This document shows, one piece after another, positions 35,712-44,818 of a stretch of DNA of 64,000 bases. The stretch covers positions 248,001 to 312,000 of the forward strand of contig NZ_JARACP010000002.1 in the NCBI RefSeq assembly GCF_028765545.1, written 5' to 3'. The translations under genes and the position numbers were made by a program. Within the stretch, counting starts at the first letter, position 1; each line of letters opens with the position of its first letter. The stretch is from Aliivibrio sp. S4MY1 (GTDB taxonomy: Bacteria > Pseudomonadota > Gammaproteobacteria > Enterobacterales > Vibrionaceae). The notes beneath the pieces are model-generated. The model did no database searches and was not told the DNA's origin. It was given only the letters and a program-made list of their open reading frames with translations.

Positions 35712-37094
35712 TTACATCATCACCAAACTCGCCGTTCCTAAGAACGCAAAGAAGCCGACCACATCAGTTACAGTAGTTAAAATAACAGAACCAGCAAGCG
35801 CAGGATCTAACTTAAACTTATCTAGCGTGATAGGAATAAGCACTCCAAACAGAGCCGCCGTAATAATGTTTACAATAATCGCGAGTGAAATTGTGGCGCC
35901 TAAAGCTAATGATTGGAACCAAGCTCCAGCAATACCGCCGATGATTAATGACCATAACAAACCATTGATTGAACCAATCCCTAATTCATTTTTTAATAAC
36001 GCAAAGCGGTTACCAGGGGTGATTTGATTGAGAGCCATCGCACGAACCATTAAGGTTAATGTTTGGCTACCAGCAATACCACCCATAGAAGCCACAATCG
36101 GCATTAATACTGCCAGTGCAACCACTTGCGTGATCACATCTTCAAATAAGCCAATTGTCACAGAGGCTAGGATAGCAGTAAGTAAATTAATCCCAAGCCA
36201 AACCCCACGTTTTTTCGAACTCTTAATGATAGGAGAGAAAAGATCGTCCCCTTCATCCATACCAGTACCGGCCATCAAGCGAGTTTCGTAAATTTCACGT
36301 TGAGTATTAATAGCAAACTGCCAATCTAATTGACCAATTAAGATATTTTCGTCATCAACGATTGCAACACTAGGTACGGCAGAATGCTCAATCGCCTCAA
36401 TACTTTCATTTAATGGCTGATGAACATTTAACACTAAGCAATCTTCTAGTTTTAGAGTATTAATCTTAACAGAATCATCAGCGGTCAAAATATCTGTGTA
36501 TTGCACGATACCGTGAAACTTATGCGCTCGGTTAATTAAGTGCATGTATTGATGTGATTGAAATAAATTGGTTTTTAAGAGTTTTTTAGCTCGCCCAACA
36601 CTGACATTAAAAGGTAATGTTGCAATTTTACGGTCAGCCCAGTGACCGACTTCATCATCTTCGTATTGTTTTGCATCATCATATAAATCTAACTCATCAC
36701 GGCTGATAAGTTGTAAAGCGAGGCTGAATATTTCATCAGGCAGAGACTCCGCCCACTCGATTAACGATAAGTTATCCAGTTTTGCTAAGGTGAAGTTTAA
36801 TTCTGCCTCTGACAGTTCTTCTAGAATTGCCACACGAGCATCAGCACGCATTTCAGTTAATACTTCAATGTGCATTTCTAATGGCAAGTGTCGCCATAAT
36901 TGCACACGGTCATCAACGGGGAAAGATTCTAAAATACGCGCAATAGAACCCGTATCTAACCCATTTTCTACAAATTCACCCAGTAAGCTTATTTGTTGCT
37001 GTTGGTCGTCGGCATTGAATAGCGTTTCGAGTTGGAATGATAAATCTTGATGTTCGTTCAATGTCGTACTCCATAGATGGAAGCCTGTTTTCAA
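35712..37094 (-). CDS. mgtE: MgtE-family magnesium transporter
   Basis: A 460-residue magnesium channel/transporter. An N-terminal helical domain (residues 15-140) is followed by a CBS pair (about 145-270) that closes the pore when cytoplasmic magnesium is high. Five membrane helices then carry GGIAGSQTLTLMVRAMA and PALAGSVILTTVTDVVGF, which form the pore and bind magnesium. No magnesium riboswitch is visible in the short upstream region. It is separated from hdfR by a terminator. Confidence 0.92.
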   Translation of the reverse strand: MKTGFHLWSTTLNEHQDLSFQLETLFNADDQQQQISLLGEFVENGLDTGSIARILESFPVDDRVQLWRHLPLEMHIEVLTEMRADARVAILEELSEAELNFTLAKLDNLSLIEWAESLPDEIFSLALQLISRDELDLYDDAKQYEDDEVGHWADRKIATLPFNVSVGRAKKLLKTNLFQSHQYMHLINRAHKFHGIVQYTDILTADDSVKINTLKLEDCLVLNVHQPLNESIEAIEHSAVPSVAIVDDENILIGQLDWQFAINTQREIYETRLMAGTGMDEGDDLFSPIIKSSKKRGVWLGINLLTAILASVTIGLFEDVITQVVALAVLMPIVASMGGIAGSQTLTLMVRAMALNQITPGNRFALLKNELGIGSINGLLWSLIIGGIAGAWFQSLALGATISLAIIVNIITAALFGVLIPITLDKFKLDPALAGSVILTTVTDVVGFFAFLGTASLVMM

Positions 37095-37170
37095 AAGGAT
37101 ATATGATTATAGTAATTAGATTTATTTTATTAAACCCTTTAATACAATGATTTATCTGAATGGCTGATAA

Positions 37171-37198
37171 AATTAAGGACTCCTTAGAGCCCCTAATT
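37171..37198 (-). terminator. terminator of hdfR
   Basis: AATTAAGGACTC-CTTA-GAGCCCCTAATT. In minus-strand RNA all 12 positions pair, two as G-U, then UUUAU follows. In plus-strand RNA two positions are mismatched, so it should work only for hdfR. Confidence 0.7.
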
Positions 37199-37224
37199 GT
37201 GTTGTTGTATTTTATAGCGAGAAA

Positions 37225-38094
37225 TTAGACGCTTTTCGTTACCATATTAGGGTTAATTGCCGTGATTTGTTCAATAAGATCGGCTTTGTCGCTTTTTTCT
37301 TGCCACACTAAATATAGGGCTTGCTCCATAATTGGTGCGTTTTCAACCACATAAAGCTCACCATTTTCAACACTTTGATTAATCACAGGTGCAGGTAAAT
37401 AGCCAACGCTTGGGTGGGCTATTAAATAATCTAGTGCCATTCTTGATGAATGAGTGTGCAGAATAGGTGTTTTCTGCAATTCATTTATTTTACTGTGTTG
37501 AATAGAAAAACGTGCTCCCCAATCTAAATAAACTAAAGGAAGAGGCTGAATACTGCTAATAGTACAATCGATTTGATTGGAGACTAATTGCAATTGATAA
37601 TCACGAATTTTACATACACGGATACCATCAATTTTTGGTGGTTCACTGGTAATAAAAAGATCGACACTTTTATCAAGTAATGATTTAGCAAGTTCTTGTC
37701 GAGGTATGGATTCTAATCGAAGAGCCAATCCTTGAACGGCATCGTAAATACCGTTTATCCAATCAGAAATGCCATCAAATTCCCAAATGAGCGCACTTGC
37801 TCCAATAGTGATCTGAGAGTTGTATTCTTCGGTTAATGCAACATCCTGCTTTGCTCGGCCCCATGTTTGTAAAATAGCTTCAGCATAAGGAAGAAGGCGC
37901 TCACCCGCAGCCGTTAATTGAACATTATGGCGCTGGCGAGTAAATAAAGGATTCCCTAGCTGTGATTCTAACTGACGCACACGGAAGCTCACGGCAGATT
38001 GTGTAAGAAATAAATGCTCTGCAGCACGTCCAAAATGACGCGTTTTTGTGACTTCTAAGAAGGTTTTAAGCAGATCAGTATCCAATGTTTTCAT
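37225..38094 (-). CDS. hdfR: LysR-family regulator HdfR
   Basis: A 289-residue LysR regulator. Starting at MKTLDTDLLKTFLEV (38094), its first 60 residues follow E. coli HdfR closely (RHFGRAAEHLFLTQSAVSFRVRQLESQLG). The longer frame from 38118 adds eight residues. HdfR represses flhDC in enterics; its targets in Vibrionaceae, which lack flhDC, must differ. It is divergent from maoP, the same pairing as in E. coli, which supports the name. Confidence 0.85.
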   Translation of the reverse strand: MKTLDTDLLKTFLEVTKTRHFGRAAEHLFLTQSAVSFRVRQLESQLGNPLFTRQRHNVQLTAAGERLLPYAEAILQTWGRAKQDVALTEEYNSQITIGASALIWEFDGISDWINGIYDAVQGLALRLESIPRQELAKSLLDKSVDLFITSEPPKIDGIRVCKIRDYQLQLVSNQIDCTISSIQPLPLVYLDWGARFSIQHSKINELQKTPILHTHSSRMALDYLIAHPSVGYLPAPVINQSVENGELYVVENAPIMEQALYLVWQEKSDKADLIEQITAINPNMVTKSV

Positions 38095-38215
38095 CTCTTT
38101 GATGGTGGTATTGGCCACAATAAAATATTTTAATTGAAAGCGCTAATATTTTTTGTTTTACAAGAGCCTCACTCTGATTTACATATACGTTTTTTGTGGT
38201 CACGAAGAAGCATCA

Positions 38216-38557
38216 ATGAGAATAACAGCGAAATTTTATGATGATAAAAACTTCAAGAGAGGTTTTAGCCGTAGTGGTTTTACAATCCGTGAAGCAACGA
38301 TTCTAGAAACGTATGGTCGAACCATGCAATCTTTGCTAAACGGTGTGTTTACGCCTGAATCAGACGCTGAGCACCGCTTTGTTGAACAGGTAAAGGATCA
38401 ACCTACGGAGATCTCTGAATTTGCTCAGTGTTGGTTAAAGTATCAAAACAAGATTAACTTTAAACCGAAATTCTATACATTATGTGGTACACAGCGTTCG
38501 TCAGGAGACAATTCTGATGATAGTTCTGATGATTCACCATCAGATGATCTTGATTAA
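38216..38557 (+). CDS. maoP: MaoP/YifE-family (DUF413) protein
   Basis: A 113-residue protein of the DUF413 family; E. coli MaoP organises the Ori macrodomain of the chromosome. The start MRITAKFYDDKNFKRGFSRSGFTI fits the family and has GAAGAAG upstream. A start at 38153 would add 21 implausible residues. The C-terminus ends in a Ser/Asp run (SSDDSSDDSPSDDLD). It is divergent from hdfR, as in enterics. A strong terminator follows, shared with tesA. Confidence 0.85.
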   Translation: MRITAKFYDDKNFKRGFSRSGFTIREATILETYGRTMQSLLNGVFTPESDAEHRFVEQVKDQPTEISEFAQCWLKYQNKINFKPKFYTLCGTQRSSGDNSDDSSDDSPSDDLD

Positions 38558-38577
38558 GTAACGCTTCAAAACACAAT

Positions 38578-38610
38578 AAAAAAACCGGATATGTTGTATC
38601 CGGTTTTTTT
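38578..38610. terminator. bidirectional terminator hairpin
   Basis: AAAAACCGGATA / TATCCGGTTTTT stem with loop TGTTG, bordered by A and T runs, between convergent maoP and tesA. Confidence 0.9.
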
Positions 38611-38625
38611 GTAACTGAATTTTTC

Positions 38626-39243
38626 CTATTTCAAGTAAGGCAATAACTCTTTCGCCATAAACGTTGCAATCCATGGTTGCGCTTCAGGTTTTGGATGCAG
38701 CCCATCTTTCATCATCCATTCTGGTTTTATGATCACTTCTTCTAAGAAAAACGGCAGAAGAGGAATGTCATGTTTCTCACTTAATGCGGGGTATAGTGAT
38801 CCAAATGCTTGGCTATAGCGTTTTCCATAGTTAGGTGGCACTTGAATTTGCATGAGTAACGGTTTTGCATTGGCTGCGTTAATTTGAGTAAACATACTCT
38901 CTAAATTGGCGTTAATTCTTTGTGGTGGAAAACCTCTCAAGCCATCATTAGCGCCCAATTCGATTAGGACGTAGTTAGGCTGATGCTGCTTCAGAAGGGT
39001 AGGTAATCGATCTAAGCCATTTCCTGTTGTATCACCTGAAATACTACCATTAACAACCTTGGTTATTTTACCTAGTTTTTCTAGTTGTAGAGGCAGCAGT
39101 GAAGGCCAACTTTGCTCAATTGGCATGTTATAGCCAGCACTCAAGCTATCACCAAGGATAAGTAAGGTTTCGCTATAGGCTTGCTTAACAATAAATAATT
39201 GACTGCTCAGTAGAGCAATGAAAAGAGTGAGGATTTTACGCAT
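38626..39243 (-). CDS. tesA: acyl-CoA thioesterase I / lysophospholipase L1
   Basis: A 205-residue periplasmic SGNH hydrolase acting as thioesterase, arylesterase and lysophospholipase. The signal peptide runs to about residue 24. The blocks are LILGDSLSAGYNM (catalytic Ser), SGDTTGNGLDRL (Gly), ELGANDGLRG (Asn) and DGLHPKPEAQ (Asp/His). I chose the ATG at 39243 with AAAGG upstream rather than the TTG at 39249. It is divergent from ybbA-ybbP, the usual arrangement in gammaproteobacteria. Confidence 0.93.
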   Translation of the reverse strand: MRKILTLFIALLSSQLFIVKQAYSETLLILGDSLSAGYNMPIEQSWPSLLPLQLEKLGKITKVVNGSISGDTTGNGLDRLPTLLKQHQPNYVLIELGANDGLRGFPPQRINANLESMFTQINAANAKPLLMQIQVPPNYGKRYSQAFGSLYPALSEKHDIPLLPFFLEEVIIKPEWMMKDGLHPKPEAQPWIATFMAKELLPYLK

Positions 39244-39417
39244 GTTCAACCTTTAATTAATCGAGTCACAATAGAATAACAGAGTTCACGATTTTGACGT
39301 ATAAGGATTAGTTAAAGAAGTGTAAAGGAAATTGATGATCGCGAGTCTATTGGGTATACAATACGCGTAATAGCATAAGAACTTAGATAGTAAGAACAAC
39401 TTCAAAAGGAAAGGATA

Positions 39418-40095
39418 ATGACCACAGCCATAAAAGTGAGTTCAGTAGGAAAATCAGTGATTTCAAATGATGCAGAACTCATCATTTTAAAAAATATCTC
39501 TTTTGACGTTCAGTCAGGTCAAAGTGTGGCGATTGTTGGTACATCTGGTGCCGGAAAATCAACCTTAATGACTTTGCTTGCAGGGCTAGATGTTCCGAGC
39601 TCTGGTGATATTGAGTTACTAGGACAAAGTTTATCTCAATTGGATGATGAGGCCCGCGCTCAAATTCGCAGTGAATCGATTGGTTTTGTTTTCCAAAGTT
39701 TCTTACTTATCCCTTCTTTAACTGCTCTTGAAAATGTCACCTTACCCGCAATTTTGCGTGGTGAAGGCGAGGACATTAACAAAGCAAAACAGTTACTTGC
39801 TTCTGTTGGACTTTCTGGACGAGAAACGCATTTGCCATCTCAACTTTCAGGCGGAGAGCAACAACGTGTGGCACTAGCGAGAGCGTTCATGACTCAGCCT
39901 CGTATTCTTTTTGCAGATGAACCAACAGGTAACTTAGATCAATCCACTGCGGAACATATTATTGAACTCTTATTTGAGATGAACCAAAAACATGGCACCA
40001 CATTGGTTCTTATCACTCATGATCCCAAATTGGCAGAGCGATGTGAGCGAACACTTACCATCAATGCAGGGCAGATCCACGAAGAGGTGAAGTGA
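39418..40095 (+). CDS. ybbA: ABC transporter ATP-binding protein YbbA
   Basis: A 225-residue MacB/LolD-type ATPase. It has Walker A GTSGAGKST (residues 41-49), Q-loop FVFQSFLLIPSL, signature QLSGGEQQRVALARAF and Walker B ILFADEPTGNLD. It pairs with the large permease YbbP, whose ATG follows one base after its stop, so the two are translationally coupled. The neighbouring TesA esterase suggests a role in handling lipids or hydrophobic compounds in the envelope. Confidence 0.93.
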   Translation: MTTAIKVSSVGKSVISNDAELIILKNISFDVQSGQSVAIVGTSGAGKSTLMTLLAGLDVPSSGDIELLGQSLSQLDDEARAQIRSESIGFVFQSFLLIPSLTALENVTLPAILRGEGEDINKAKQLLASVGLSGRETHLPSQLSGGEQQRVALARAFMTQPRILFADEPTGNLDQSTAEHIIELLFEMNQKHGTTLVLITHDPKLAERCERTLTINAGQIHEEVK

Positions 40096-40096
40096 A

Positions 40097-42574
40097 ATGA
40101 AGGAAAAATCATTAGCGCCAAGCTCTTCTCGAAATAGAAAGTCTTCGGGGAAAAATCGAGCGTCTGGCAACAAAATGATATTACGTTGGAGTTGGCGTGA
40201 GATCTGGCAAGGACAGTTGTGGCCTGTAATGGCAGCATTAACCTTGATCGTTGCTTGTGTTGTCGCCTTGTCTGCATTAGCGATTCGAGTAGAAAAAGTC
40301 ATGACAGACCAAGGTCGCTCCATGATGGCGGCAGATCTGGTGTTTAGTTCAGCTAATCCAATCCCTGAACTGATTTTGCAACAAGCGCATGACCAAAATT
40401 TAGTGTTATCTTCTCAAGTGCGTTTTCAAACCATGGCATTCAGTGATTCAGGAATGCAGTTGGTGAGTGTAAAATCGGTAGAGAGTAATTACCCACTTCG
40501 CGGTGAACTCTTATTAAATGGGGCTGATAACCAAATCCATAGCCAAGTTAAACCGGGAGAAGTGTGGATAGCTGATCGCCTTTTATCGTTACTTGAACTC
40601 AATATTGGTGATGTTATTGCCATTGGTGATGCTGAACTGCCAATAAGCGGTGTGATTGAATCAGAACCTGAGTTAGCGTTTAACCCATTTCGTACCATGC
40701 CAAGTGTGTTTATTCATCAGGCAGATTTAGATAAAACAGGCGCTATTCAACTGGGCAGTCGTGTTAAATATCGCACCTTATTTAAAGGTAGTGATAGTGC
40801 GATATCATTATTGCAAAGTGACTATGAGTTGCAAGCAGGAGAGCGTTGGATAAGCGAAGAGACTCAAGGTCGAACCGCTGATCTAATGCAAAAAGCCAAA
40901 CAGTATTTGTCACTGACTATCTTGATGGTGATATTAATGGCTTCCGTCACCTTGGTATTAACGTGTCAGCATTATGCGACCAGTCGTGCCAATACGGTAG
41001 CAATGTTAAAAAGCATGGGCGCAAGCAAGCAGTGGTTGAAACGTTGGTTATTAAGCCAAGTGGGTTTAATGTTCTTTACTGGTGTGGTTGCAGGCTCGTT
41101 AATTGGTCTGGGACTAGAGTTATTATTGCGTATTCCACTGGCAGGGATCTTACCTGAGAATCTACCAAGTTACGGTTGGCAGCCATTTGCGTTTGGTTCT
41201 GTCGTTGCGCTGCTTATTGGTTTACCTGCTTTAGGCATCCCACTACTGCGCTTATTAGACACTCCTGCGATAGCGGTACTCCAATCTCAAATAACCGCAC
41301 CGTCTAAAAAAGGCTTATGGCTAATTGCGGTGCCAGTAGTCGCTTTCTTATTTATGTACGGAAATAACAGCCTAGTCTGGATGGTATCAGTTGGTTTAGT
41401 CGTACTGTTTGTCTTACTTGCTGGTATTAGCTATGGTTTAGTGCATCTGTTTGGACGCTTTAAATGGGGTGCAGCGATGACCTTAGCGCTTAGTCGCATT
41501 AAACGTTCTCCAAAAAACAGCATGATGCAATTAGCCGCATTGTCGGGTTCATTGATGTTAGTTGCCGTGATCTGGCTAGTAAGAACCGATTTATTGGGCG
41601 ATTGGCAACAAACGCTTCCACCTGATGCTCCGAATGTATTTGCGATGAACATTGCGCCTTATGAGCAACAAGAATACTTACAAGCATTAGATAATGAAAA
41701 GCTAGATAGGTCGGATGGTTATCCAATTATTCGTGGGCGTTTAACTGAAATTAACGGTGAAAGTACTAAAGAGAAAATGAAAGGCGAAGGCCAAGGCTCA
41801 GATGCATTACGTCGTGAAATAAACTTCACTTGGCGTGATGAATTGCCTGTTCACAACGAAGTCACAGCAGGTGCATGGACGAAAGAAAATGGAGTATCTG
41901 TTGAGCAAGACGTTGCTAATGATTTAGATATTCAAATTGGCGATACGTTGAGTTTTTCGGTAAACAGCCAACTCTTTTCTGCTGAGGTGAACTCTATTCG
42001 TGTTGTGGATTGGCAGAGCATGAAACCGAACTTCTATTTTATCTTTACGCCTGATGTGATTGCTGATTTACCTGCCACTTGGTTAGTGAGCTTTAAAGTC
42101 GATGGCAACGAAAATACACTATTAAATCAATTAGCCCGTGATTATCCAACCGTGAGTTTGTTGGATTTTAGAACCATGGGTGGAAAAATCCAAGCGATGC
42201 TTGCTCAAATCACGTGGTCATTGAGCGTTTTAGCTGGTTTAGGTGTGGTTAGTGGCGTGTTGTTAATATTCACTTTACTGCGTTTGAGTTTGTATCAGCG
42301 TCAACGTGAAATTACCCTTTATAGAACCCTTGGAGCAAGCCGTCAGCGTATTAGCCAGACATTATGGAGTGAATATGGGGTCATGGCATTAGCCGCAGGC
42401 TTTGTTGCGGTAATGGGCGCAGAGGCAATCGTATTTAGCTTAGTGAAATTGGGCTTTAAACTTGAGCCAACATTGCACATAGGTATGTGGATTGTGTTGC
42501 CATTACTTGCCATGATGATTGTATTTATGAGTTTGGTCAGTGTGATAAAACAGTTACTAAAACCGTTAAAGTGA
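40097..42574 (+). CDS. ybbP: ABC transporter permease YbbP
   Basis: An 825-residue FtsX/MacB-type permease with two FtsX domains, one near residues 265-380 and one at the C-terminus (about 690-820). Each has the VTLVLTCQHYATSRANTVAMLKSMGAS or LRLSLYQRQREITLYRTLGAS type of signature. Further helices lie in between. It forms a mechanotransmission-type complex with YbbA rather than a classical pump. A long basic N-terminal stretch (residues 1-25) precedes the first helix. Confidence 0.9.
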   Translation: MKEKSLAPSSSRNRKSSGKNRASGNKMILRWSWREIWQGQLWPVMAALTLIVACVVALSALAIRVEKVMTDQGRSMMAADLVFSSANPIPELILQQAHDQNLVLSSQVRFQTMAFSDSGMQLVSVKSVESNYPLRGELLLNGADNQIHSQVKPGEVWIADRLLSLLELNIGDVIAIGDAELPISGVIESEPELAFNPFRTMPSVFIHQADLDKTGAIQLGSRVKYRTLFKGSDSAISLLQSDYELQAGERWISEETQGRTADLMQKAKQYLSLTILMVILMASVTLVLTCQHYATSRANTVAMLKSMGASKQWLKRWLLSQVGLMFFTGVVAGSLIGLGLELLLRIPLAGILPENLPSYGWQPFAFGSVVALLIGLPALGIPLLRLLDTPAIAVLQSQITAPSKKGLWLIAVPVVAFLFMYGNNSLVWMVSVGLVVLFVLLAGISYGLVHLFGRFKWGAAMTLALSRIKRSPKNSMMQLAALSGSLMLVAVIWLVRTDLLGDWQQTLPPDAPNVFAMNIAPYEQQEYLQALDNEKLDRSDGYPIIRGRLTEINGESTKEKMKGEGQGSDALRREINFTWRDELPVHNEVTAGAWTKENGVSVEQDVANDLDIQIGDTLSFSVNSQLFSAEVNSIRVVDWQSMKPNFYFIFTPDVIADLPATWLVSFKVDGNENTLLNQLARDYPTVSLLDFRTMGGKIQAMLAQITWSLSVLAGLGVVSGVLLIFTLLRLSLYQRQREITLYRTLGASRQRISQTLWSEYGVMALAAGFVAVMGAEAIVFSLVKLGFKLEPTLHIGMWIVLPLLAMMIVFMSLVSVIKQLLKPLK

Positions 42575-42930
42575 GTATTTATTTCAAGTTATCATATTCA
42601 GGTTTTAATTTATATTAAAGCCTGAATTTATTCTTTTATTATGTTTGATTTTTTAAGTGAATCTTTAAATTAATATATACGTAATACCCATCATGTTAAT
42701 TAAGGCGTTAATGGTTGCGTATTTATTGGTTGCAGTAATGTTTTTTTGTGATAAATTAAAAATAAATCTAGGGGTTGATATAACTAAAAACTAGGCGTAA
42801 TCTCTAAATGGAAGTTTATTAAACCTACTATATATTTATAACTTTTTTTGAAGTTAGTAATAAAATAAAGTTACAAATATTAATGTAGTTTAAATTTCCA
42901 TTGGTCTAATTACATTAAAGGTATTTAATT
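42575..42930. other. 356-bp A+T-rich gap after ybbP
   Basis: No gene seen. It starts with the ybbP terminator hairpin, then 300 bp of very A+T-rich DNA. GTAATACCCATCATG at 42681 and two ATGGTTGC/TTGGTTGC direct repeats near 42712-42732 may be the relic of an intergenic repeat. The right end should contain the promoter of the YgiW-like gene. Confidence 0.4.
42596..42627 (+). terminator. candidate terminator after ybbP
   Basis: ATTCAGGTTTTAAT-TTAT-ATTAAAGCCTGAAT, a 14-bp stem with one G-U pair, 22 nt after the ybbP stop, followed by TTATTCTTTTATT. Confidence 0.65.
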
Positions 42931-43302
42931 ATGAAAAAGAGACATTTTCTATTTACACTAATATTAGCTTGTTCATCAACTTTTGCATTGGCTAACGATC
43001 AAGCAGCGAATTATCAAGATGAGTTTTCAAAACCTGTTGATGGGATAAATACGGTAGAGTCAGTATTGAATGCCAGTACTGTTCTTGATGATACGCCAAT
43101 CTTACTTACAGGGTATTTAGTGGAGTCTTTAGGAAAAGAAGTCTATGTATTTAAAGATGATACTGGTACATTAAATGTCAAAATTGATGGTGATAAAATG
43201 CCAACCTTACAAGTGAAACCAAACGACAAAGTGACGCTTAAAGGCGAGATAAATAAAGAACAGAATTACATTATTTATGTAGATAGCATTACTGTTGATT
43301 AA
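42931..43302 (+). CDS. YgiW/YdeI-family OB-fold periplasmic protein
   Basis: A 123-residue exported protein with a signal peptide to about residue 21 (ALAND). The mature part is a BOF-type OB fold: VLNASTVLDDTPILLTGYLVES, EVYVFKDDTGTLNVKIDG and KVTLKGEINK. Relatives (YgiW/VisP, YdeI) help in peroxide, acid or antimicrobial-peptide tolerance. AAAGG precedes the ATG. It is followed by a terminator and then the cytochrome b562 gene on the same strand. Confidence 0.85.
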   Translation: MKKRHFLFTLILACSSTFALANDQAANYQDEFSKPVDGINTVESVLNASTVLDDTPILLTGYLVESLGKEVYVFKDDTGTLNVKIDGDKMPTLQVKPNDKVTLKGEINKEQNYIIYVDSITVD

Positions 43303-43351
43303 TAAAAATATGGGCCATTATGGTATTGAAACATATTAGTCCTGTGAGTAT

Positions 43352-43380
43352 GAGAGGCAATACATTACACTGCCTCTCTT
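43352..43380 (+). terminator. terminator hairpin
   Basis: GAGAGGCA / TGCCTCTC stem with an 11-nt loop and short T tail between the YgiW-like and cytochrome b562 genes. Confidence 0.55.
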
Positions 43381-43399
43381 GCTTATTTAAAGGATTATT

Positions 43400-43837
43400 A
43401 TGAAAACTTTATTTTTAACACTAGCCCTGACTTTTTCTGCGGGCGTTGCTGCAAATACAACGACTGAACCAACGAATATGATTGATGACCAATCAACGGT
43501 TGCAAGCACACCTGTAGATATGAAAGCCGTCATGAAAGAGATGAGATTAGAGTATAAGTTAGGTGAGCGAGCGACCTCTATTGAGGAGATGGCTAAAGCC
43601 GTTTCTAAATTAGAAGCGTTGATCAAACAGTTAAAGCAAGGCGAATATACCCCAGAAAAACAAGCGATGTACCAAGAAGGGTTTAATAAGTTATCGGCTT
43701 CTGTTGCGTTAGTTAAAACAGAGTTAGATGCGGGTGATTTAGAGAAAGCACAAGCGGCACTTGAGCAAGTTGATGAGCTGCGAGTTGAGTATCACAAAAA
43801 GCGTAACCCAAGTATTTGGAGTAAGATATTTGGGTAG
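43400..43837 (+). CDS. cybC: cytochrome b562
   Basis: A 145-residue soluble periplasmic haem protein. A signal peptide (to about residue 19) and a Thr/Asn-rich linker precede a four-helix bundle. The Met ligand is in VDMKAVMKEM, at the place of Met7 in E. coli cytochrome b562. The His ligand is in VEYHKKR near the C-terminus. YQEGFNKLSASVALVKTELD and GDLEKAQAALEQVDELR match the family well. It carries electrons in the periplasm; the partner is unknown. Non-covalent haem is expected, as there is no CxxCH. Confidence 0.85.
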   Translation: MKTLFLTLALTFSAGVAANTTTEPTNMIDDQSTVASTPVDMKAVMKEMRLEYKLGERATSIEEMAKAVSKLEALIKQLKQGEYTPEKQAMYQEGFNKLSASVALVKTELDAGDLEKAQAALEQVDELRVEYHKKRNPSIWSKIFG

Positions 43838-43856
43838 AAAAGCACTCTTGTGAGTA

Positions 43857-43885
43857 AAAAAATGGAGCTAATCAGCTCCATTTTT
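43857..43885. terminator. bidirectional terminator hairpin
   Basis: AAAAATGGAGCT / AGCTCCATTTTT stem with loop AATC, between convergent cybC and the glutaredoxin-like gene. Confidence 0.85.
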
Positions 43886-43914
43886 GTTATTTACTATTCT
43901 GCGAGATAGAGCGA

Positions 43915-44142
43915 CTAACTATTATACATCTTATCGAAATTCTTCTGATTCCAACCAACCATCACTTGATCACCAATCTTAAGAACAGGGATAGAACGAG
44001 CACCCATAGCTTGTAATTCCTTGCGCCCTCGTTGCATTTTTGCATTGGTCAATCTATATGCAATTTTTTTAGAATCAAGGTAACGCTGCGCATCTTTGCA
44101 ATGCGGGCATTTGTCAGCGACATATAAAACAATGCGTTTCAT
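43915..44142 (-). CDS. glutaredoxin-like protein
   Basis: A 75-residue thioredoxin-fold protein with active-site motif CPHC (residues 12-15). The cis-proline loop ARSIPVLKIGDQVMVGW is typical of glutaredoxin/NrdH-like proteins. It probably reduces disulfides in the cytoplasm; CPHC rather than CPYC makes glutathione use less sure. It is 41 nt downstream of the DUF1415 gene on the same strand, perhaps co-transcribed. Confidence 0.82.
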   Translation of the reverse strand: MKRIVLYVADKCPHCKDAQRYLDSKKIAYRLTNAKMQRGRKELQAMGARSIPVLKIGDQVMVGWNQKNFDKMYNS

Positions 44143-44183
44143 TATAATCTCTCAGTTAAATCTAGTGATATAAATAGCGTAGC

Positions 44184-44732
44184 TTACACAAATAGGTATG
44201 GGAAGAGTTTACGTCGCTCTTCTGCTGTTAACGCTTCTACTCGTGCAATGTTTGTATCTGGAATAGCTTCAGGGTTAGGGTAGTGTTTTAATACCTTTTC
44301 CATGCTCTCTTCACGAATAAGGTGAAGAACTGGATATGGAGAGCGATTTGTTAAATTCTCATCATCTTCAGGTTCAGCACCGCCAAAGCAGTAATCAGGG
44401 TGGAAAGTGGCGATTTGGTAAATACCTTCCCATTCTTGTTGTTTGATAAGCGCATCAACCCAATCTAAGAAGAAGTTATAATCCATAAAATCTTGCAGCA
44501 TATTAGGGATAGCAACTAGGGTTGTTTCTAACTCTTCAGCAGTTTTAGAATCTAAGTTCATCAGTTCTTGTAGAATATCTTCAAGCAAGACCTCTTCTGT
44601 TGTTGCCTCAGATACAAAAATTTTGATTTGTTTATTACGGTTTGGTTTTGCGGCAAAAGGACAAAGATTAAGGCCGATAACCACATCTTCCAACCATTGT
44701 TGAACGTCTTGCTCGATTTTTTGAATACTCAT
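44184..44732 (-). CDS. DUF1415-family protein
   Basis: A 182-residue cytoplasmic protein of the DUF1415 family, recognised by VQQWLEDVVIGLNLCPFA (residues 10-27) and GIYQIATFHPDYCFGGA (about 103-119). The pattern LNLCPFA with conserved Cys and His suggests metal or redox chemistry, but no activity is established to my knowledge. It is upstream of the glutaredoxin-like gene and separated from the EAL gene by 86 nt. Confidence 0.8.
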   Translation of the reverse strand: MSIQKIEQDVQQWLEDVVIGLNLCPFAAKPNRNKQIKIFVSEATTEEVLLEDILQELMNLDSKTAEELETTLVAIPNMLQDFMDYNFFLDWVDALIKQQEWEGIYQIATFHPDYCFGGAEPEDDENLTNRSPYPVLHLIREESMEKVLKHYPNPEAIPDTNIARVEALTAEERRKLFPYLFV

Positions 44733-44818
44733 ATCTGACTTATTACTACTCTTGTTATTTTCAGCAAGAATAACAGATTATTCATTTATTTTCTGTAATT
44801 AGAAAGACTAAAATTTAT

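Noticed and set aside
35695-36027. 110-codon plus-strand frame opposite mgtE
   Set aside because: It lies antisense to well-conserved mgtE transmembrane codons and looks like a shadow.
37095-37170. Magnesium riboswitch before mgtE
   Set aside because: Only about 75 nt lie between the hdfR terminator and mgtE, too short and without the expected stems.
42681-42732. Possible mobile-repeat relic after ybbP
   Set aside because: Only short, imperfect repeats and no transposase or clear target duplication; noted within the gap entry only.
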